From assembly GCF_041261205.1 (NCBI RefSeq), contig NZ_JBGCCH010000038.1:25188-89187 (forward strand): a DNA stretch of 64,000 bases, given 5' to 3'. This document shows, piece by piece, positions 39,120 to 46,824 of this stretch (position 1 is the first letter of the stretch; every line of letters starts with the position of its first letter). A model generated the notes under the pieces. It made no database searches. It saw nothing but the letters and a program-made list of their open reading frames with translations, and was not told the origin of the DNA. A program made the translations under genes and the position numbers. The stretch comes from Catenulispora sp. MAP5-51 (GTDB lineage: Bacteria; Actinomycetota; Actinomycetes; Streptomycetales; Catenulisporaceae).

Positions 39120-39593
39120 CTAGACGGTCCCGTGCTCCTCGAGCCAGGCCTCCAGCCGGTCCACGAATGCGGCCTGCGCGCTGTTGATCTTGCCGCGGGC
39201 CTCCTCCGCCCCGAACCACTCGCCCCGGTCCACTTCCGGGTACTCCCGCAGCACGCCCGACCGCGGCGGCCATTCGAGCTCGAACAGGTTGCTCACCAGC
39301 GTCGTCACGTCGAAGTCCGCCTCGACGGCCCAGGCCGTGACCACCTTCCCGCTCTTCTGCCGCACCGAGCCGAGCTCCACCAGGCCGGCGGTCTCCACCA
39401 CCGCCCCGGTCTCCTCCTGCAGCTCGCGCACCGCCGCCGTGATCGCGTCCTCGTCGTCGTGATACTCGCCCTTGGGGATCGACCACCAGCCCGCGTCCCG
39501 CTTGGTGAACAGCGGGCCGCCGGGGTGGACCAGCAGCACCCGCAGTTCCCCGTCCTCGAACCGGTACATCAGGATCCCCGCACTCCGCTTCAC
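39120..39593 (-). CDS. NUDIX hydrolase
   Basis: 157 residues with a complete Nudix box (Gx5Ex7REUxEExGU) in KGEYHDDEDAITAAVREL and QEETGAV. The Trp- and Pro-rich surroundings (DAGWWSIPKG, LFELEWPPRSG) resemble the diadenosine polyphosphate/ADP-ribose type. Hydrolyses nucleoside diphosphates linked to another moiety; the exact substrate is unknown. GTG start overlaps the stop of the VOC gene (GTGA); it is third in a minus-strand operon. Confidence 0.9.
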   Translation of the reverse strand: MKRSAGILMYRFEDGELRVLLVHPGGPLFTKRDAGWWSIPKGEYHDDEDAITAAVRELQEETGAVVETAGLVELGSVRQKSGKVVTAWAVEADFDVTTLVSNLFELEWPPRSGVLREYPEVDRGEWFGAEEARGKINSAQAAFVDRLEAWLEEHGTV

Positions 39594-39931
39594 CGCGGCA
39601 CCTCCCCGAACGCGATCTCGCTGCCGTCCGGGTCGAGATACGTGATCTTGCGGACGCCGTTCGCGTACGTCTCCTGCTTCGCCGGCTTCAGGCCGCGCTC
39701 CGCGGTGCCGGACAGGACGGTGTCCAAGTCCTCGACGATGACGGTCTGCAGCGCGTGGCCGGCGTGCTCGGGCCGCTGGACGATGTAGAACAGCCGGCCC
39801 TCGTCGAGCTGCCACACGGCTTCGGTCTCGTGCGGGAAGAACGTCGGCTCCACGCCGAACAGCTTCCGGTACCAGGCCGACGCCGCCTCGAAGTCGGCGA
39901 CGGCCACTCCCGCGAACAGGTTCAGGCTCAC
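39590..39931 (-). CDS. VOC-family (glyoxalase/bleomycin-resistance-like) protein
   Basis: 113 residues forming one vicinal-oxygen-chelate fold unit (LFAGVAVADFEAASAWYRKLFG at the N-terminus, YLDPDGSEIAFGEVP at the C-terminus). Function could be antibiotic binding, isomerisation or ring cleavage and cannot be decided here. It begins four bases after the oxidoreductase stop and overlaps the NUDIX gene. Confidence 0.85.
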   Translation of the reverse strand: MSLNLFAGVAVADFEAASAWYRKLFGVEPTFFPHETEAVWQLDEGRLFYIVQRPEHAGHALQTVIVEDLDTVLSGTAERGLKPAKQETYANGVRKITYLDPDGSEIAFGEVPR

Positions 39932-39935
39932 CGGA

Positions 39936-40841
39936 TCAGCCTGCCACGACCAGCACGATCTTCCCGCGCACGTGGCCGCTCTCGCTGGCGCGGTGCGCCT
40001 CGGCGACCTCGGCCAGCGGAAAGGCTTGCGCGACCGGCAGCGAGAACCGCCCGGCCTCGATCAGCGGGCCGACCTCGGCGAGCGCGTGTAGCGCCCGCCC
40101 GGAGTCACCCCGGCTGAACCGGACGCCGTGCTCCTGCGCCCCGAGGAAGTCCGCGATCGTCAGAACATTGTCGGCGCCCCCGGCGAGCTCGATGAGCTCG
40201 GGCAGCACTCCGCTTCCGGCGGCGTCGAGCGCCAGATCGACCCCGTCGGGAGCCAGCGCGCGCACCCGGTCGGTCATCCCCTCGCCATAGGCGACGGGCT
40301 CGGCGCCGAGCGAACGCAGGTACTCGTGGTTGGCCGGACTCGCGGTGCCGATCACCCGCGCACCCCGCACCACCGCGAGCTGTACCGCGGCGCTCCCGAC
40401 CCCGCCGGAGGCACCGTTGATCAGCACCGTGCTGCCGTTCTTCACCCCCAGCTGGTCGAGCGCGCGCGTGGCCGTCTCGACGGCGGCCGGCAGCGCGGCG
40501 GCACCGGCGAAGTCGAGGGAGGACGGGATCGGCGCGTAGTGGGTGAGCACCGCCAACTCTGCTTGTGCGGCTCCTGACATGGAGAAACCGACCACCCGGT
40601 CGCCGACCGCCACGTCCTCGACCCCGGCGCCGATCTCGTCGACCACCCCTGCGGCCTCGTAGCCGAGCGTCTGCGGAAGCTCTTCGTCCATCAGCCCCCT
40701 GCGCTTCTTCCAGTCGCTCGGATTGACCCCGGCCGCCCGCACCGCGACCCGCACCTGCCCGGGCCCCGGATGCGGTTCGGGCAGGTCCACGAGCTCCAGG
40801 ACTTCCGGCCCTCCGAACCGGCTGAAACGGACAGCCTTCAT
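39936..40841 (-). CDS. Zinc-independent MDR oxidoreductase (quinone oxidoreductase-like)
   Basis: 301 residues of the medium-chain dehydrogenase/reductase family: GroES-like N-terminal domain (AAGVNPSDWKKRRG, GYEAAGVVDEIG) and a Rossmann NADPH site (GASGGVGSAAVQLA). The structural and catalytic zinc cysteines are absent, as in zeta-crystallin/QOR types. It likely reduces quinones or enones. First gene of an MDR-VOC-NUDIX operon. A MITE-like element begins 54 bases upstream of its start. Confidence 0.87.
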   Translation of the reverse strand: MKAVRFSRFGGPEVLELVDLPEPHPGPGQVRVAVRAAGVNPSDWKKRRGLMDEELPQTLGYEAAGVVDEIGAGVEDVAVGDRVVGFSMSGAAQAELAVLTHYAPIPSSLDFAGAAALPAAVETATRALDQLGVKNGSTVLINGASGGVGSAAVQLAVVRGARVIGTASPANHEYLRSLGAEPVAYGEGMTDRVRALAPDGVDLALDAAGSGVLPELIELAGGADNVLTIADFLGAQEHGVRFSRGDSGRALHALAEVGPLIEAGRFSLPVAQAFPLAEVAEAHRASESGHVRGKIVLVVAG

Positions 40842-40894
40842 GATGTGCTCCGATCTGAGTCTGACTCCGGGCCGTGGTCGACCGCTTGGTGGCG

Positions 40895-41113
40895 CTAGAC
40901 GATTGATTCCTGGGGGTTCCGGCAAGCAGCACCGCACCTGACAAACAATCTTGCGAAACGGTTCAGCAGCAAGCATGGGCGTCACGGACGACCTCCCTCA
41001 TCCTGGTTGGCTGTGGGTGGTCGGCCGGGGCGGCCAGGCGCCGCTGATCAAACACTGCGCCGAAGGCGCCAACGGATACAGCGCGCCGGTACCCCCAGGA
41101 ATCAATCGTCTAG
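40895..41113. mobile_element. MITE-like element with 29-bp terminal inverted repeats
   Basis: Bases 40895-40923 and 41085-41113 are inverted repeats of 29 bp with one mismatch; the outer 22 bp are perfect. Both outer ends are CTAG, which could be part of the repeat or a palindromic target duplication. The 161-base interior has no plausible gene. It fills most of the 312-base gap between the TetR and MDR genes. A long regulatory hairpin is the alternative reading. Confidence 0.6.
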
Positions 41114-41153
41114 CAAGTCTGGCGCGCCCGGAGGGCCCGCGCATGTCCCGTGA

Positions 41154-41813
41154 TCAGCCGCGGTCCGTCATCCACGGCGCGAGCGCGAGGTCGGTGGCCT
41201 CGGCCAGCACCCGGTGGAACTCGGCCGGGTCGTCGGGGCGGTCGGAGTCCTCGAGCAGGACCTGCAGGGCGGCGGTGATCGCGCCGATGAAGGCGCCGGT
41301 CACCGCCGCGGCCGTGACCTCGTCGAGGGCGTCGGGGTAGGCCGCGGCCAGGTGGTGCGCGATCTCCCGCTGCGCGTCGAGCTGGATCTGCAGCGCCCGG
41401 CCGCGTACGGCCGGCACAGTGCGCACCAGCTTCAGCCGCAGCGCGGCCTGCGGGCTCGCCATCTCATCGCTCACGGCGCCGACGCCACGCAGCGCGCGCA
41501 GCAGCACCTCGGCCGGACCCTCGTCGGGCCCGCGCGCGGCGATGGCGTCGAGCGTGGCCTGCACCCGCTCGTCGCTCTCCGGGAAGAGCAGGTCCTCCTT
41601 GCTCGCGAAGTAGTTGAAGAAGGTCCGGGCGCCGACCTCGGCGGCCGCGGTGATGTCGGCGATGGTCGTCTGCTCGTAGCCGTCGCGGGCGAACAGGCCG
41701 GTCGCCGCGTCGACGAGGGCCTGGCGGACGCGGGCCCGCTTCCGGTCGCGCAGGGTCGCCGGTTGTGGTGCTGGTGCGTGCTGGTCGGTCACGGCTTCAG
41801 CATACGCAGCCAT
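41154..41813 (-). CDS. TetR-family transcriptional regulator
   Basis: About 219 residues. N-terminal helix-turn-helix (VRQALVDAATGLFARDGYEQTTIADITAAAEVGARTFFNYFASKEDL) and a variable ligand-binding C-terminal domain. It is divergent to an FAD monooxygenase gene across a region with a perfect palindrome, so it probably represses that gene. Start ATG 41813 is taken; GTG 41792 is possible. Confidence 0.88.
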   Translation of the reverse strand: MAAYAEAVTDQHAPAPQPATLRDRKRARVRQALVDAATGLFARDGYEQTTIADITAAAEVGARTFFNYFASKEDLLFPESDERVQATLDAIAARGPDEGPAEVLLRALRGVGAVSDEMASPQAALRLKLVRTVPAVRGRALQIQLDAQREIAHHLAAAYPDALDEVTAAAVTGAFIGAITAALQVLLEDSDRPDDPAEFHRVLAEATDLALAPWMTDRG

Positions 41814-41829
41814 GGCACGTTTGCAGCGA

Positions 41830-41859
41830 TTGCATATTTGCAGTGACTGCACGTACGCT
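41830..41859 (+). promoter_or_regulatory. Promoter and TetR-type operator of the FAD monooxygenase gene
   Basis: TTGCAT (41830-41835) and TACGCT (41854-41859) are 18 bases apart, with ATG six bases further, so the mRNA may be leaderless. The perfect palindrome TGCAGT-G-ACTGCA (41839-41851) lies between -35 and -10, and further TTGCA half-sites lie at 41820-41834. Confidence 0.6.
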
Positions 41860-41865
41860 CGCGGT

Positions 41866-43023
41866 ATGACCGATGTCCTGATCTCGGGAGCCGGCATCGC
41901 CGGCTCGACCCTGGCCTACTGGCTCGCCCGCGCGGGGCTGAACCCGACCGTCGTCGAGCGCTCGCAGGGCCTGCGCTCCAGCGGCAACCCCGTGGACGTG
42001 CGCGGCCCGGCCGTCCCCGTCGTCGAGGCGATGGGCGTCATGCCGGCGCTGCGGCAGGCCGCGACCGCGACCGCCACTATGAGCCTGCTGGCCCCGTCCG
42101 GACGGCCCGCCGCCCGGCTGGCCACCCCCGCTGCCAGGGGGCGCCGCGACGAGGCCGAGATACCGCGCGCCGATCTGGCCGCGGTCCTCTACGAGGCCGC
42201 GCGTCCGCACGCCGAGTTCGTGTTCGACGACACCATCACCGCCCTGCACCCCGACGGGGACGGCGTCGACGTGGTCTTCGACCGCGCCGCCCCGCGCCGC
42301 TTCGACCTCGTCGTCGGCGCCGACGGCCTGCACTCCACCGTGCGCCGCCTGGCCTTCGGGCCCGAGCGCGACCACGTCCACCATCTCGGCCTGTACGTCG
42401 CGACCCTGCCCCTGGGCCGCCCCGCCGACCGTCCGGACGAGATCGTGCTCTACAACACCCCCGGCCGCCTCGCCTCGATCCACCCCGCCCGCGGCTCCGC
42501 GCTGGCCGCCTTCATCTTCCGCGGGCCGGCCCTCGCCGACGTCGGCGACGGCGACGGTGCCGGTGCCGGTGCCGGTGCCGACGGCCGCGACCTCGACCGC
42601 TCCCGCCGCATCGTGCTCGACGCCTACGCCGGTGCCGGCTGGGAAGTGCCGCGTCTGCTCGACACGCTGCGGGAAGCCGACGACTTCTACTTCGACGCGG
42701 TCAGCGCAGTCCGCCTCGACACCTGGACGCGTGGCCGCGTCAGCCTCGTCGGCGACGCGGCCTCGTGCGTGTCCCTGCTCGGCGACGGCTCCAGCCTCGC
42801 CATCTCCGCCGCCCACACCCTCGCCGACAGCCTCGCGAACCACCGCGACGTCGCCGACGCGCTGCGCGCCTACGAACACCGGCACCGCAAGCTCGTGGCC
42901 CCGAAACAACGTACTGTCGGCGTCGCGGCGGGCTGGCTGGTCCCCAAGACCCGGCTCGGCATCGCCGCACGGAACCTCTCGGCCAAGGCCATGCCCAGCG
43001 GCCCGCGGACCCGATCCGCATAG
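41866..43023 (+). CDS. FAD-dependent monooxygenase (class A flavoprotein)
   Basis: 385 residues with the dinucleotide-binding GxGxxG (ISGAGIAGSTLAYWLARAG), the DG motif VVGADGLHSTVR and the GD motif RVSLVGDAAS. This is the p-hydroxybenzoate hydroxylase/TetX type that hydroxylates aromatic or tetracycline-like substrates with NAD(P)H. A GDGAGAGAGAGADG low-complexity loop is inserted at about residue 226. It is divergent to and probably controlled by the TetR protein, hinting at a xenobiotic-inducible detoxification role. Confidence 0.88.
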   Translation: MTDVLISGAGIAGSTLAYWLARAGLNPTVVERSQGLRSSGNPVDVRGPAVPVVEAMGVMPALRQAATATATMSLLAPSGRPAARLATPAARGRRDEAEIPRADLAAVLYEAARPHAEFVFDDTITALHPDGDGVDVVFDRAAPRRFDLVVGADGLHSTVRRLAFGPERDHVHHLGLYVATLPLGRPADRPDEIVLYNTPGRLASIHPARGSALAAFIFRGPALADVGDGDGAGAGAGADGRDLDRSRRIVLDAYAGAGWEVPRLLDTLREADDFYFDAVSAVRLDTWTRGRVSLVGDAASCVSLLGDGSSLAISAAHTLADSLANHRDVADALRAYEHRHRKLVAPKQRTVGVAAGWLVPKTRLGIAARNLSAKAMPSGPRTRSA

Positions 43024-43077
43024 CGGGGCAACCATGCCCCCGGTATCCGGCATCGTGCGGGGGTGAAGGGGGTTGGC

Positions 43078-43632
43078 ATGCTCAAGGGAACAGAGCCGTC
43101 CGACGACGGCTTCGACCGGTTCATGGCCGAGAGGTGGCCGCGCGTCCTGCGCTCGGCGTTCCTGCTCACCGGCGACCCGCACGACGCCGAGGACCTCGCC
43201 CAGGCCGCGTTCGAGCGGGCCTGCGCCTCGTGGGGGAGGGTACGGCGCGCCGACAACCCGGACGCGTACCTGCAACGCGTCCTCCTGAACTGCCATCGCG
43301 GCCGGTTCCGCAAACGCCGGGTGCCGGAGTATCCGGTCGCCGCCGTGCCCGAAGGACTCCGCCTGGTCGGCGACCACGCCGAGGAGCACGGCGAACGCGA
43401 CCTCCTGATGGCCGCGCTGAACGACCTCGCGCCCCGGCAGCGCGCCGTCATAGTCCTGCGGTTCTACGAAGACCTCACCGAGGCGCAGGCGGCCGACGTC
43501 CTGCGGTGCTCGGTCGGGACCGTCAAGAGCCAGACCGCCAAGGCACTGGCCCGGCTGCGCAGGCACGGGCAGATCGTGGAGTTCGCCCCCACGGCACGAA
43601 CCACTTCGAAGGATCGGGAGGGCGCAGCATGA
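43078..43632 (+). CDS. SigE-family ECF RNA polymerase sigma factor
   Basis: 184 residues with region 2 (LLTGDPHDAEDLAQAAFERACASW) and region 4 (LAPRQRAVIVLRFYEDLTEAQAADVLRCSVGTVKSQTAKALARL). ATG 43078 has AAGGGGG five bases upstream; GTG 43063 is in frame. Its stop overlaps the next ATG (ATGA). Second SigE/membrane-partner pair in the window, with clear sequence similarity in region 4 to the one at 27.2-27.7 kb. Confidence 0.9.
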   Translation: MLKGTEPSDDGFDRFMAERWPRVLRSAFLLTGDPHDAEDLAQAAFERACASWGRVRRADNPDAYLQRVLLNCHRGRFRKRRVPEYPVAAVPEGLRLVGDHAEEHGERDLLMAALNDLAPRQRAVIVLRFYEDLTEAQAADVLRCSVGTVKSQTAKALARLRRHGQIVEFAPTARTTSKDREGAA

Positions 43633-44471
43633 GCACGGGACATTTCCCCCACGAGGGCGTCGAGCCCGAAACCGGCGACGCACTGCGCTCCGGACTGCAC
43701 GCCCGCGCCGGCCGCGTCGACATCTCGCCGCCGCCGATCGGCGCGGTCCGGCAGCGCGCGCAGAAGCGGCGCAGGCGGCGCGGGATGGTTCAGGGGCTGT
43801 CGGGGCTGGCGGTCACGTGCGCGGTGGTCGTGGGGATCGTGGCGTGGTCGCCGGGGGGAGGCGATGTCGCCGGGCCGGGGCCGACGTCGACCACGGACGC
43901 GAGCTCGGCGAGGCCATCACGGACACCGACACCGACACCGACACCGCAGCCGAAGCCGACGACGTCCCGGACCACATCGATCTCCGACTTCCTCCTGGCC
44001 TCCGACCTGGGAGCCGGATGGACCGGGCCCGTTGCCAGCCCGGTGCCCCGTCCCGGGCTGTCCCTGGCTGGAAGCTATTGCGAGGACACGGGCTACTACT
44101 CGTCACAAACGCCGGTGGAGCCTGCTCCGAACAAGCTCTACTACTTCACAACCCAAAAGAATGCGGCTGAGACAGAGGAGGCGGTCTACACATTCGCCGC
44201 CGGAACTGGCGCCTCCGTCATGGAGAAGGTGCGCACGGCCCTCGTGGCGGGTTGTGGAGATCCGAAGCTGATCAAGGTATTGGCTTCCCCCTCGACGGTC
44301 GCCGATGAGGCGATCGTGTTCACCACCGGGGGAGGGGGCGGCAACATCCTGGTCCGCAGCGGTGACCGAGTCGCGTCGGCGGCTCTCAACCTCATCCCGC
44401 CGGGCCAGGACAGGGTGGTGTGGATGGTCGCGGTGGCGAAGCAGATGGCGGTCCGCCTTACCGGCGGCTGA
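43629..44471 (+). CDS. Putative membrane partner of the SigE-family sigma factor
   Basis: 280 residues: an N-terminal cytoplasmic part of about 55 residues ending in a basic patch (KRRRRRG), one membrane helix (about 60-76), a Thr-Pro repeat linker (TPTPTPTPQPKP), and an extracytoplasmic domain with two cysteines (CEDTGYY, GCGDPK). No zinc anti-sigma motif. ATGA overlap with the sigma gene indicates co-production. The outer domain differs from that of the paired protein at 26.2-27.2 kb. Confidence 0.6.
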   Translation: MSTGHFPHEGVEPETGDALRSGLHARAGRVDISPPPIGAVRQRAQKRRRRRGMVQGLSGLAVTCAVVVGIVAWSPGGGDVAGPGPTSTTDASSARPSRTPTPTPTPQPKPTTSRTTSISDFLLASDLGAGWTGPVASPVPRPGLSLAGSYCEDTGYYSSQTPVEPAPNKLYYFTTQKNAAETEEAVYTFAAGTGASVMEKVRTALVAGCGDPKLIKVLASPSTVADEAIVFTTGGGGGNILVRSGDRVASAALNLIPPGQDRVVWMVAVAKQMAVRLTGG

Positions 44472-44508
44472 GCGCACGGCCCGGCTCGCCCGGATGGCCG
44501 GCCCCCTC

Positions 44509-44536
44509 TTGATCCGAAAGTTTGTTCGAGTAGGAT
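44509..44536 (+). promoter_or_regulatory. Promoter overlapped by an SOS-box-like palindrome
   Basis: TTGATC (44509-44514) and TAGGAT (44531-44536) are 16 bases apart. Between them CCGAAA-GTTT-GTTCGA (44514-44529) matches 10 of 12 defined positions of the actinobacterial LexA box TCGAAC-N4-GTTCGA. GTG of the following gene is eight bases after the -10. Confidence 0.5.
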
Positions 44537-44544
44537 CGCGAACC

Positions 44545-44763
44545 GTGGAACCGCTCATCCCCCTGGCCCGTGCCGTGGCCTCCGAGGTCGACCGCCTCGG
44601 AGGCTTCCCCGCCGCCGTCCACATCGACGGCCCGCGCTCCGTGGTCGTCATCGAGGGCCTCGCAGGTCCCGAGGCCGCCGCCCGCCTCCAGCACGCGCTC
44701 GGCCGCGTGCGCCTGCGCGTCGAGGCCGACGGCGTCGGCCGACTGCGCGTCTACCCGAGTTGA
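44545..44763 (+). CDS. Small orphan protein, first gene of putative SOS-type cassette
   Basis: 72 residues with an alpha-beta pattern (RAVASEVDRLGGFPAAVHIDGPRSVVVIEGLAGPEAAARL, LGRVRLRVEADGVGRLRVYP). No family recognised. GTG start behind a good -10. The stop overlaps the TTG of the next gene (TTGA), so the two are a coupled pair. Candidate SOS regulation comes only from the promoter palindrome. Confidence 0.6.
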   Translation: MEPLIPLARAVASEVDRLGGFPAAVHIDGPRSVVVIEGLAGPEAAARLQHALGRVRLRVEADGVGRLRVYPS

Positions 44764-45242
44764 GCGGCGGAGGGGGCGCGGCGGGCGGTTCCTACTGGTC
44801 CGGCGGCCCCGACGGCCCGGCGCGCGCGAATCGCCCCGGCGGTTCGAACAATCCGGCGCGCGCGAACGGCCCCGCCGGTTCGAACGCCTCGGCACGCCCG
44901 GCGCCCACGGCACGCCCGGCGCCCACGGCACGCCCGGCGCCCACGGCGCCCCCGCCCCCGCCCACCACCCCCGGCCGCGACGCCCGCCGCCTCCCGCGCC
45001 CGCCCCGCGACGCCCGCCGCGTCGAGCCGCGCCGGCCCGCGATCTGGGTCCGTGTCGACGGCCGCTGGCTCCCCGGCCACATCCAGTGCTGGTTCACCCA
45101 CCGTGGCCGGTGGGCCTGCTGGCTGTCCTACCAGGCCGACCCCGCGCACCCGACCGTCGCCGCATTGTGGGGCCTGTTCGCCTACGACCCCGCGTCGATC
45201 GTCAGCCGCGCCGCCCATCCGACCCCGCCGGGCGCGGTCTGA
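44760..45242 (+). CDS. Orphan protein with repeat-rich N-terminus and conserved-looking Trp-rich C-terminal domain
   Basis: 160 residues from TTG 44760. The N-terminal 90 residues are low-complexity, encoded by two 36-bp repeats (44819-44890) and three 18-bp repeats (44892-44945, giving ARPAPT units). The last about 60 residues look folded: AIWVRVDGRWLPGHIQCWF and RWACWLSYQADPAHPTVAALWGLFAYD. I have an impression of similar C-termini in streptomycete proteins near mutasome polymerase genes but cannot confirm it. It ends just before a convergent glucanase gene. Confidence 0.6.
   Translation: MSGGGGAAGGSYWSGGPDGPARANRPGGSNNPARANGPAGSNASARPAPTARPAPTARPAPTAPPPPPTTPGRDARRLPRPPRDARRVEPRRPAIWVRVDGRWLPGHIQCWFTHRGRWACWLSYQADPAHPTVAALWGLFAYDPASIVSRAAHPTPPGAV
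44819..44945 (+). repeat. Coding tandem repeats (2 x 36 bp, 3 x 18 bp)
   Basis: Two near-identical 36-bp units at 44819-44854 and 44855-44890, each containing GGTTCGAAC, followed by three exact 18-bp units at 44892-44945. All keep the reading frame of the 160-residue protein, giving ARANxPxGSN and ARPAPT repeats. Confidence 0.85.
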
Positions 45243-45303
45243 ACGGCGTGCGGCCCCGGACACGGGAGCGTGTCCGGGGCCGCAGCCTCAACTGCTGTCC
45301 TGC

Positions 45304-46644
45304 TTACGGCAGCGTCCACTTCTGGGCGTTGGTGCCGTTGCAGTCGTAGATCTGGACCTGCGTCCCCGACTGCGTGGTCGCGCCCGGGACGTCCAAGCAC
45401 TTGTTGGACTGCGGGTTGTAGAGCGATCCGTTCGACTGCGGGATGAACACCTGCGATCCGGTGCCGTTGCAGTCGTAAAGGTCGACCTTCGTGCTGTCCG
45501 CGGTGCCGCCGGCGTAGACGTCCAGGCACTTGCCGAGGACGTGCAGCGTGCTACCCGCCTGGACCACGCTCCACTGCTGCGCGGCGGTGCCGTTGCAGGT
45601 GTAGATCTGCACGGGGTTGTAGTTCGCGGTGCTCGAGCTCTGGTCGTCCAGGCAGATGTTGGAGCCGACGCCGGAGTAGATCGGGCCGCTGCCCGGCGGG
45701 GGCGGCGGGTTGCCGCCGCCGCTGCCGGTGGTGGTGTAGGCCGCGACGTAGTCGACCTGCATCGTGCCGCCGGAGGCGGTGGAGCCGGTCGGGGTGGTGC
45801 AGCCGCACACGCCGTTCGGGAAGCCGCCGCCCATGGCCAGGTCGAGGATGATCGACAGGTTGTGGTCGTAGGCCTGCTGCCAGGTCGAGGTGCCGACCTG
45901 CGACTCGTTGACCGAGAAGTACTGGTTCCCGTCCAGGTAGAACGTGATCGACTCGGCCGAGGTGTTCGTGCGGTCCAGCACCATCGTGTAGGTGTGGAAG
46001 CCGCTCTGGCAGCCGCCGCAGGCCCGCAGGCCGCTGCCGATGCCGTTGCCCTCGTTGCACGGGCCGCCGGGATCGGTGCCGCAGTGGATGGTGCCGGCGA
46101 CCTCCGACAGGGCGTTGACGTCCTCCATGATGTCGATCTCGCCGTTCTCCGGCCACTGGCCCGGGCCCAGCATCCAGAACGCGGGCCAGTAGCCCAGGCC
46201 CCCGGTCGGCTGCTGGATCGAGGCGGTGACCTCCAGCTTGCCGCCGGCCGGCGCCCCGACGTTGGCGGTGGTGGTCTGCACCCGGCCCGAGGTCCAGTTG
46301 CTGCCGCTGCCCTGCGCCGTGATGTCCAGGTTGCCGTTGCCGTCCAGGTGGACGTTGCTCGTCGAGTTCGTCATCGTCTCGATCTCGCCGGTGCCGAAGT
46401 TCGAGCCCGGACCGGTGTCGTACATCCACTGACCGTCGATGCCGCTGCCCGAGCCGCCGTTGAAGTCGTCGAGGAACACCTGGTTCCAGCCCGACGGCGT
46501 CGGGGGCGCCGAGGCCTGTGCGGCGCCGTTGGGCGTCACGGCCCAGGCCGCGAGCGCCACGGCCAGCGGCGCGGCGAGCGCCGCGAGGCGCCGGAAGCGT
46601 TTGCGGGCGGTGCGGGGTGCTGAGTGCTGTGGGGCTGAAGACAT
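45304..46644 (-). CDS. Secreted GH16 beta-glucanase with ricin-type CBM13
   Basis: 446 residues. A signal peptide with a basic N-region (RKRFRR) is cleaved near AQASA (about residue 45). The GH16 domain (about 50-285) has the catalytic motif ExDxxE in GEIDIMED. A Gly/Pro linker (about 290-305) leads to a ricin B-type beta-trefoil (about 308-446) with QxW-like repeats (AAQQWSVV, AQKWTLP). It most likely hydrolyses beta-1,3-glucans such as laminarin or fungal wall glucan. A LacI-type palindrome lies about 120 bases upstream of the start. Confidence 0.92.
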   Translation of the reverse strand: MSSAPQHSAPRTARKRFRRLAALAAPLAVALAAWAVTPNGAAQASAPPTPSGWNQVFLDDFNGGSGSGIDGQWMYDTGPGSNFGTGEIETMTNSTSNVHLDGNGNLDITAQGSGSNWTSGRVQTTTANVGAPAGGKLEVTASIQQPTGGLGYWPAFWMLGPGQWPENGEIDIMEDVNALSEVAGTIHCGTDPGGPCNEGNGIGSGLRACGGCQSGFHTYTMVLDRTNTSAESITFYLDGNQYFSVNESQVGTSTWQQAYDHNLSIILDLAMGGGFPNGVCGCTTPTGSTASGGTMQVDYVAAYTTTGSGGGNPPPPPGSGPIYSGVGSNICLDDQSSSTANYNPVQIYTCNGTAAQQWSVVQAGSTLHVLGKCLDVYAGGTADSTKVDLYDCNGTGSQVFIPQSNGSLYNPQSNKCLDVPGATTQSGTQVQIYDCNGTNAQKWTLP

Positions 46645-46735
46645 GTGGGGATCTCCTGGTTTGACGCACCACGAATACCCGCGGACCAGGACCCGGGGCT
46701 GTGGCAGTCACAGTCGGCGTCCTGCGTCCGCGCGG

Positions 46736-46776
46736 TCTATACCAGTTGCGCGCGCAGACTTATGAAAGCGCTCTCA
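46736..46776 (-). promoter_or_regulatory. GH16 gene promoter region with LacI-family-type operator
   Basis: On the plus strand TGAAAGCGCTCTCA (46763-46776) is a near-perfect palindrome centred on AGCGCT, the core of sugar-responsive LacI-family operators such as CebR sites. A TATAGA -10-like hexamer on the minus strand (46736-46741) lies downstream of it. No LacI-type regulator is encoded in the window. Confidence 0.6.
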
Positions 46777-46824
46777 CAGGGGGCTGTCCAGCACAGAGAC
46801 AAAGAATCTTGACAATCTTTGCCG

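Noticed and set aside
40951..41340. A 129-codon plus-strand frame through the inverted-repeat element
   Set aside because: It spans both the element and the antisense of tetR, with no protein-like composition.
44841..44890. GGTTCGAAC segments resembling tRNA T-arms
   Set aside because: They are part of in-frame coding repeats, and no cloverleaf can be drawn around them.
46800..46821. Imperfect CAAAGA/TCTTTG hairpin behind the first STAND gene
   Set aside because: Only a 6-bp AT-rich stem; too weak to call a terminator.
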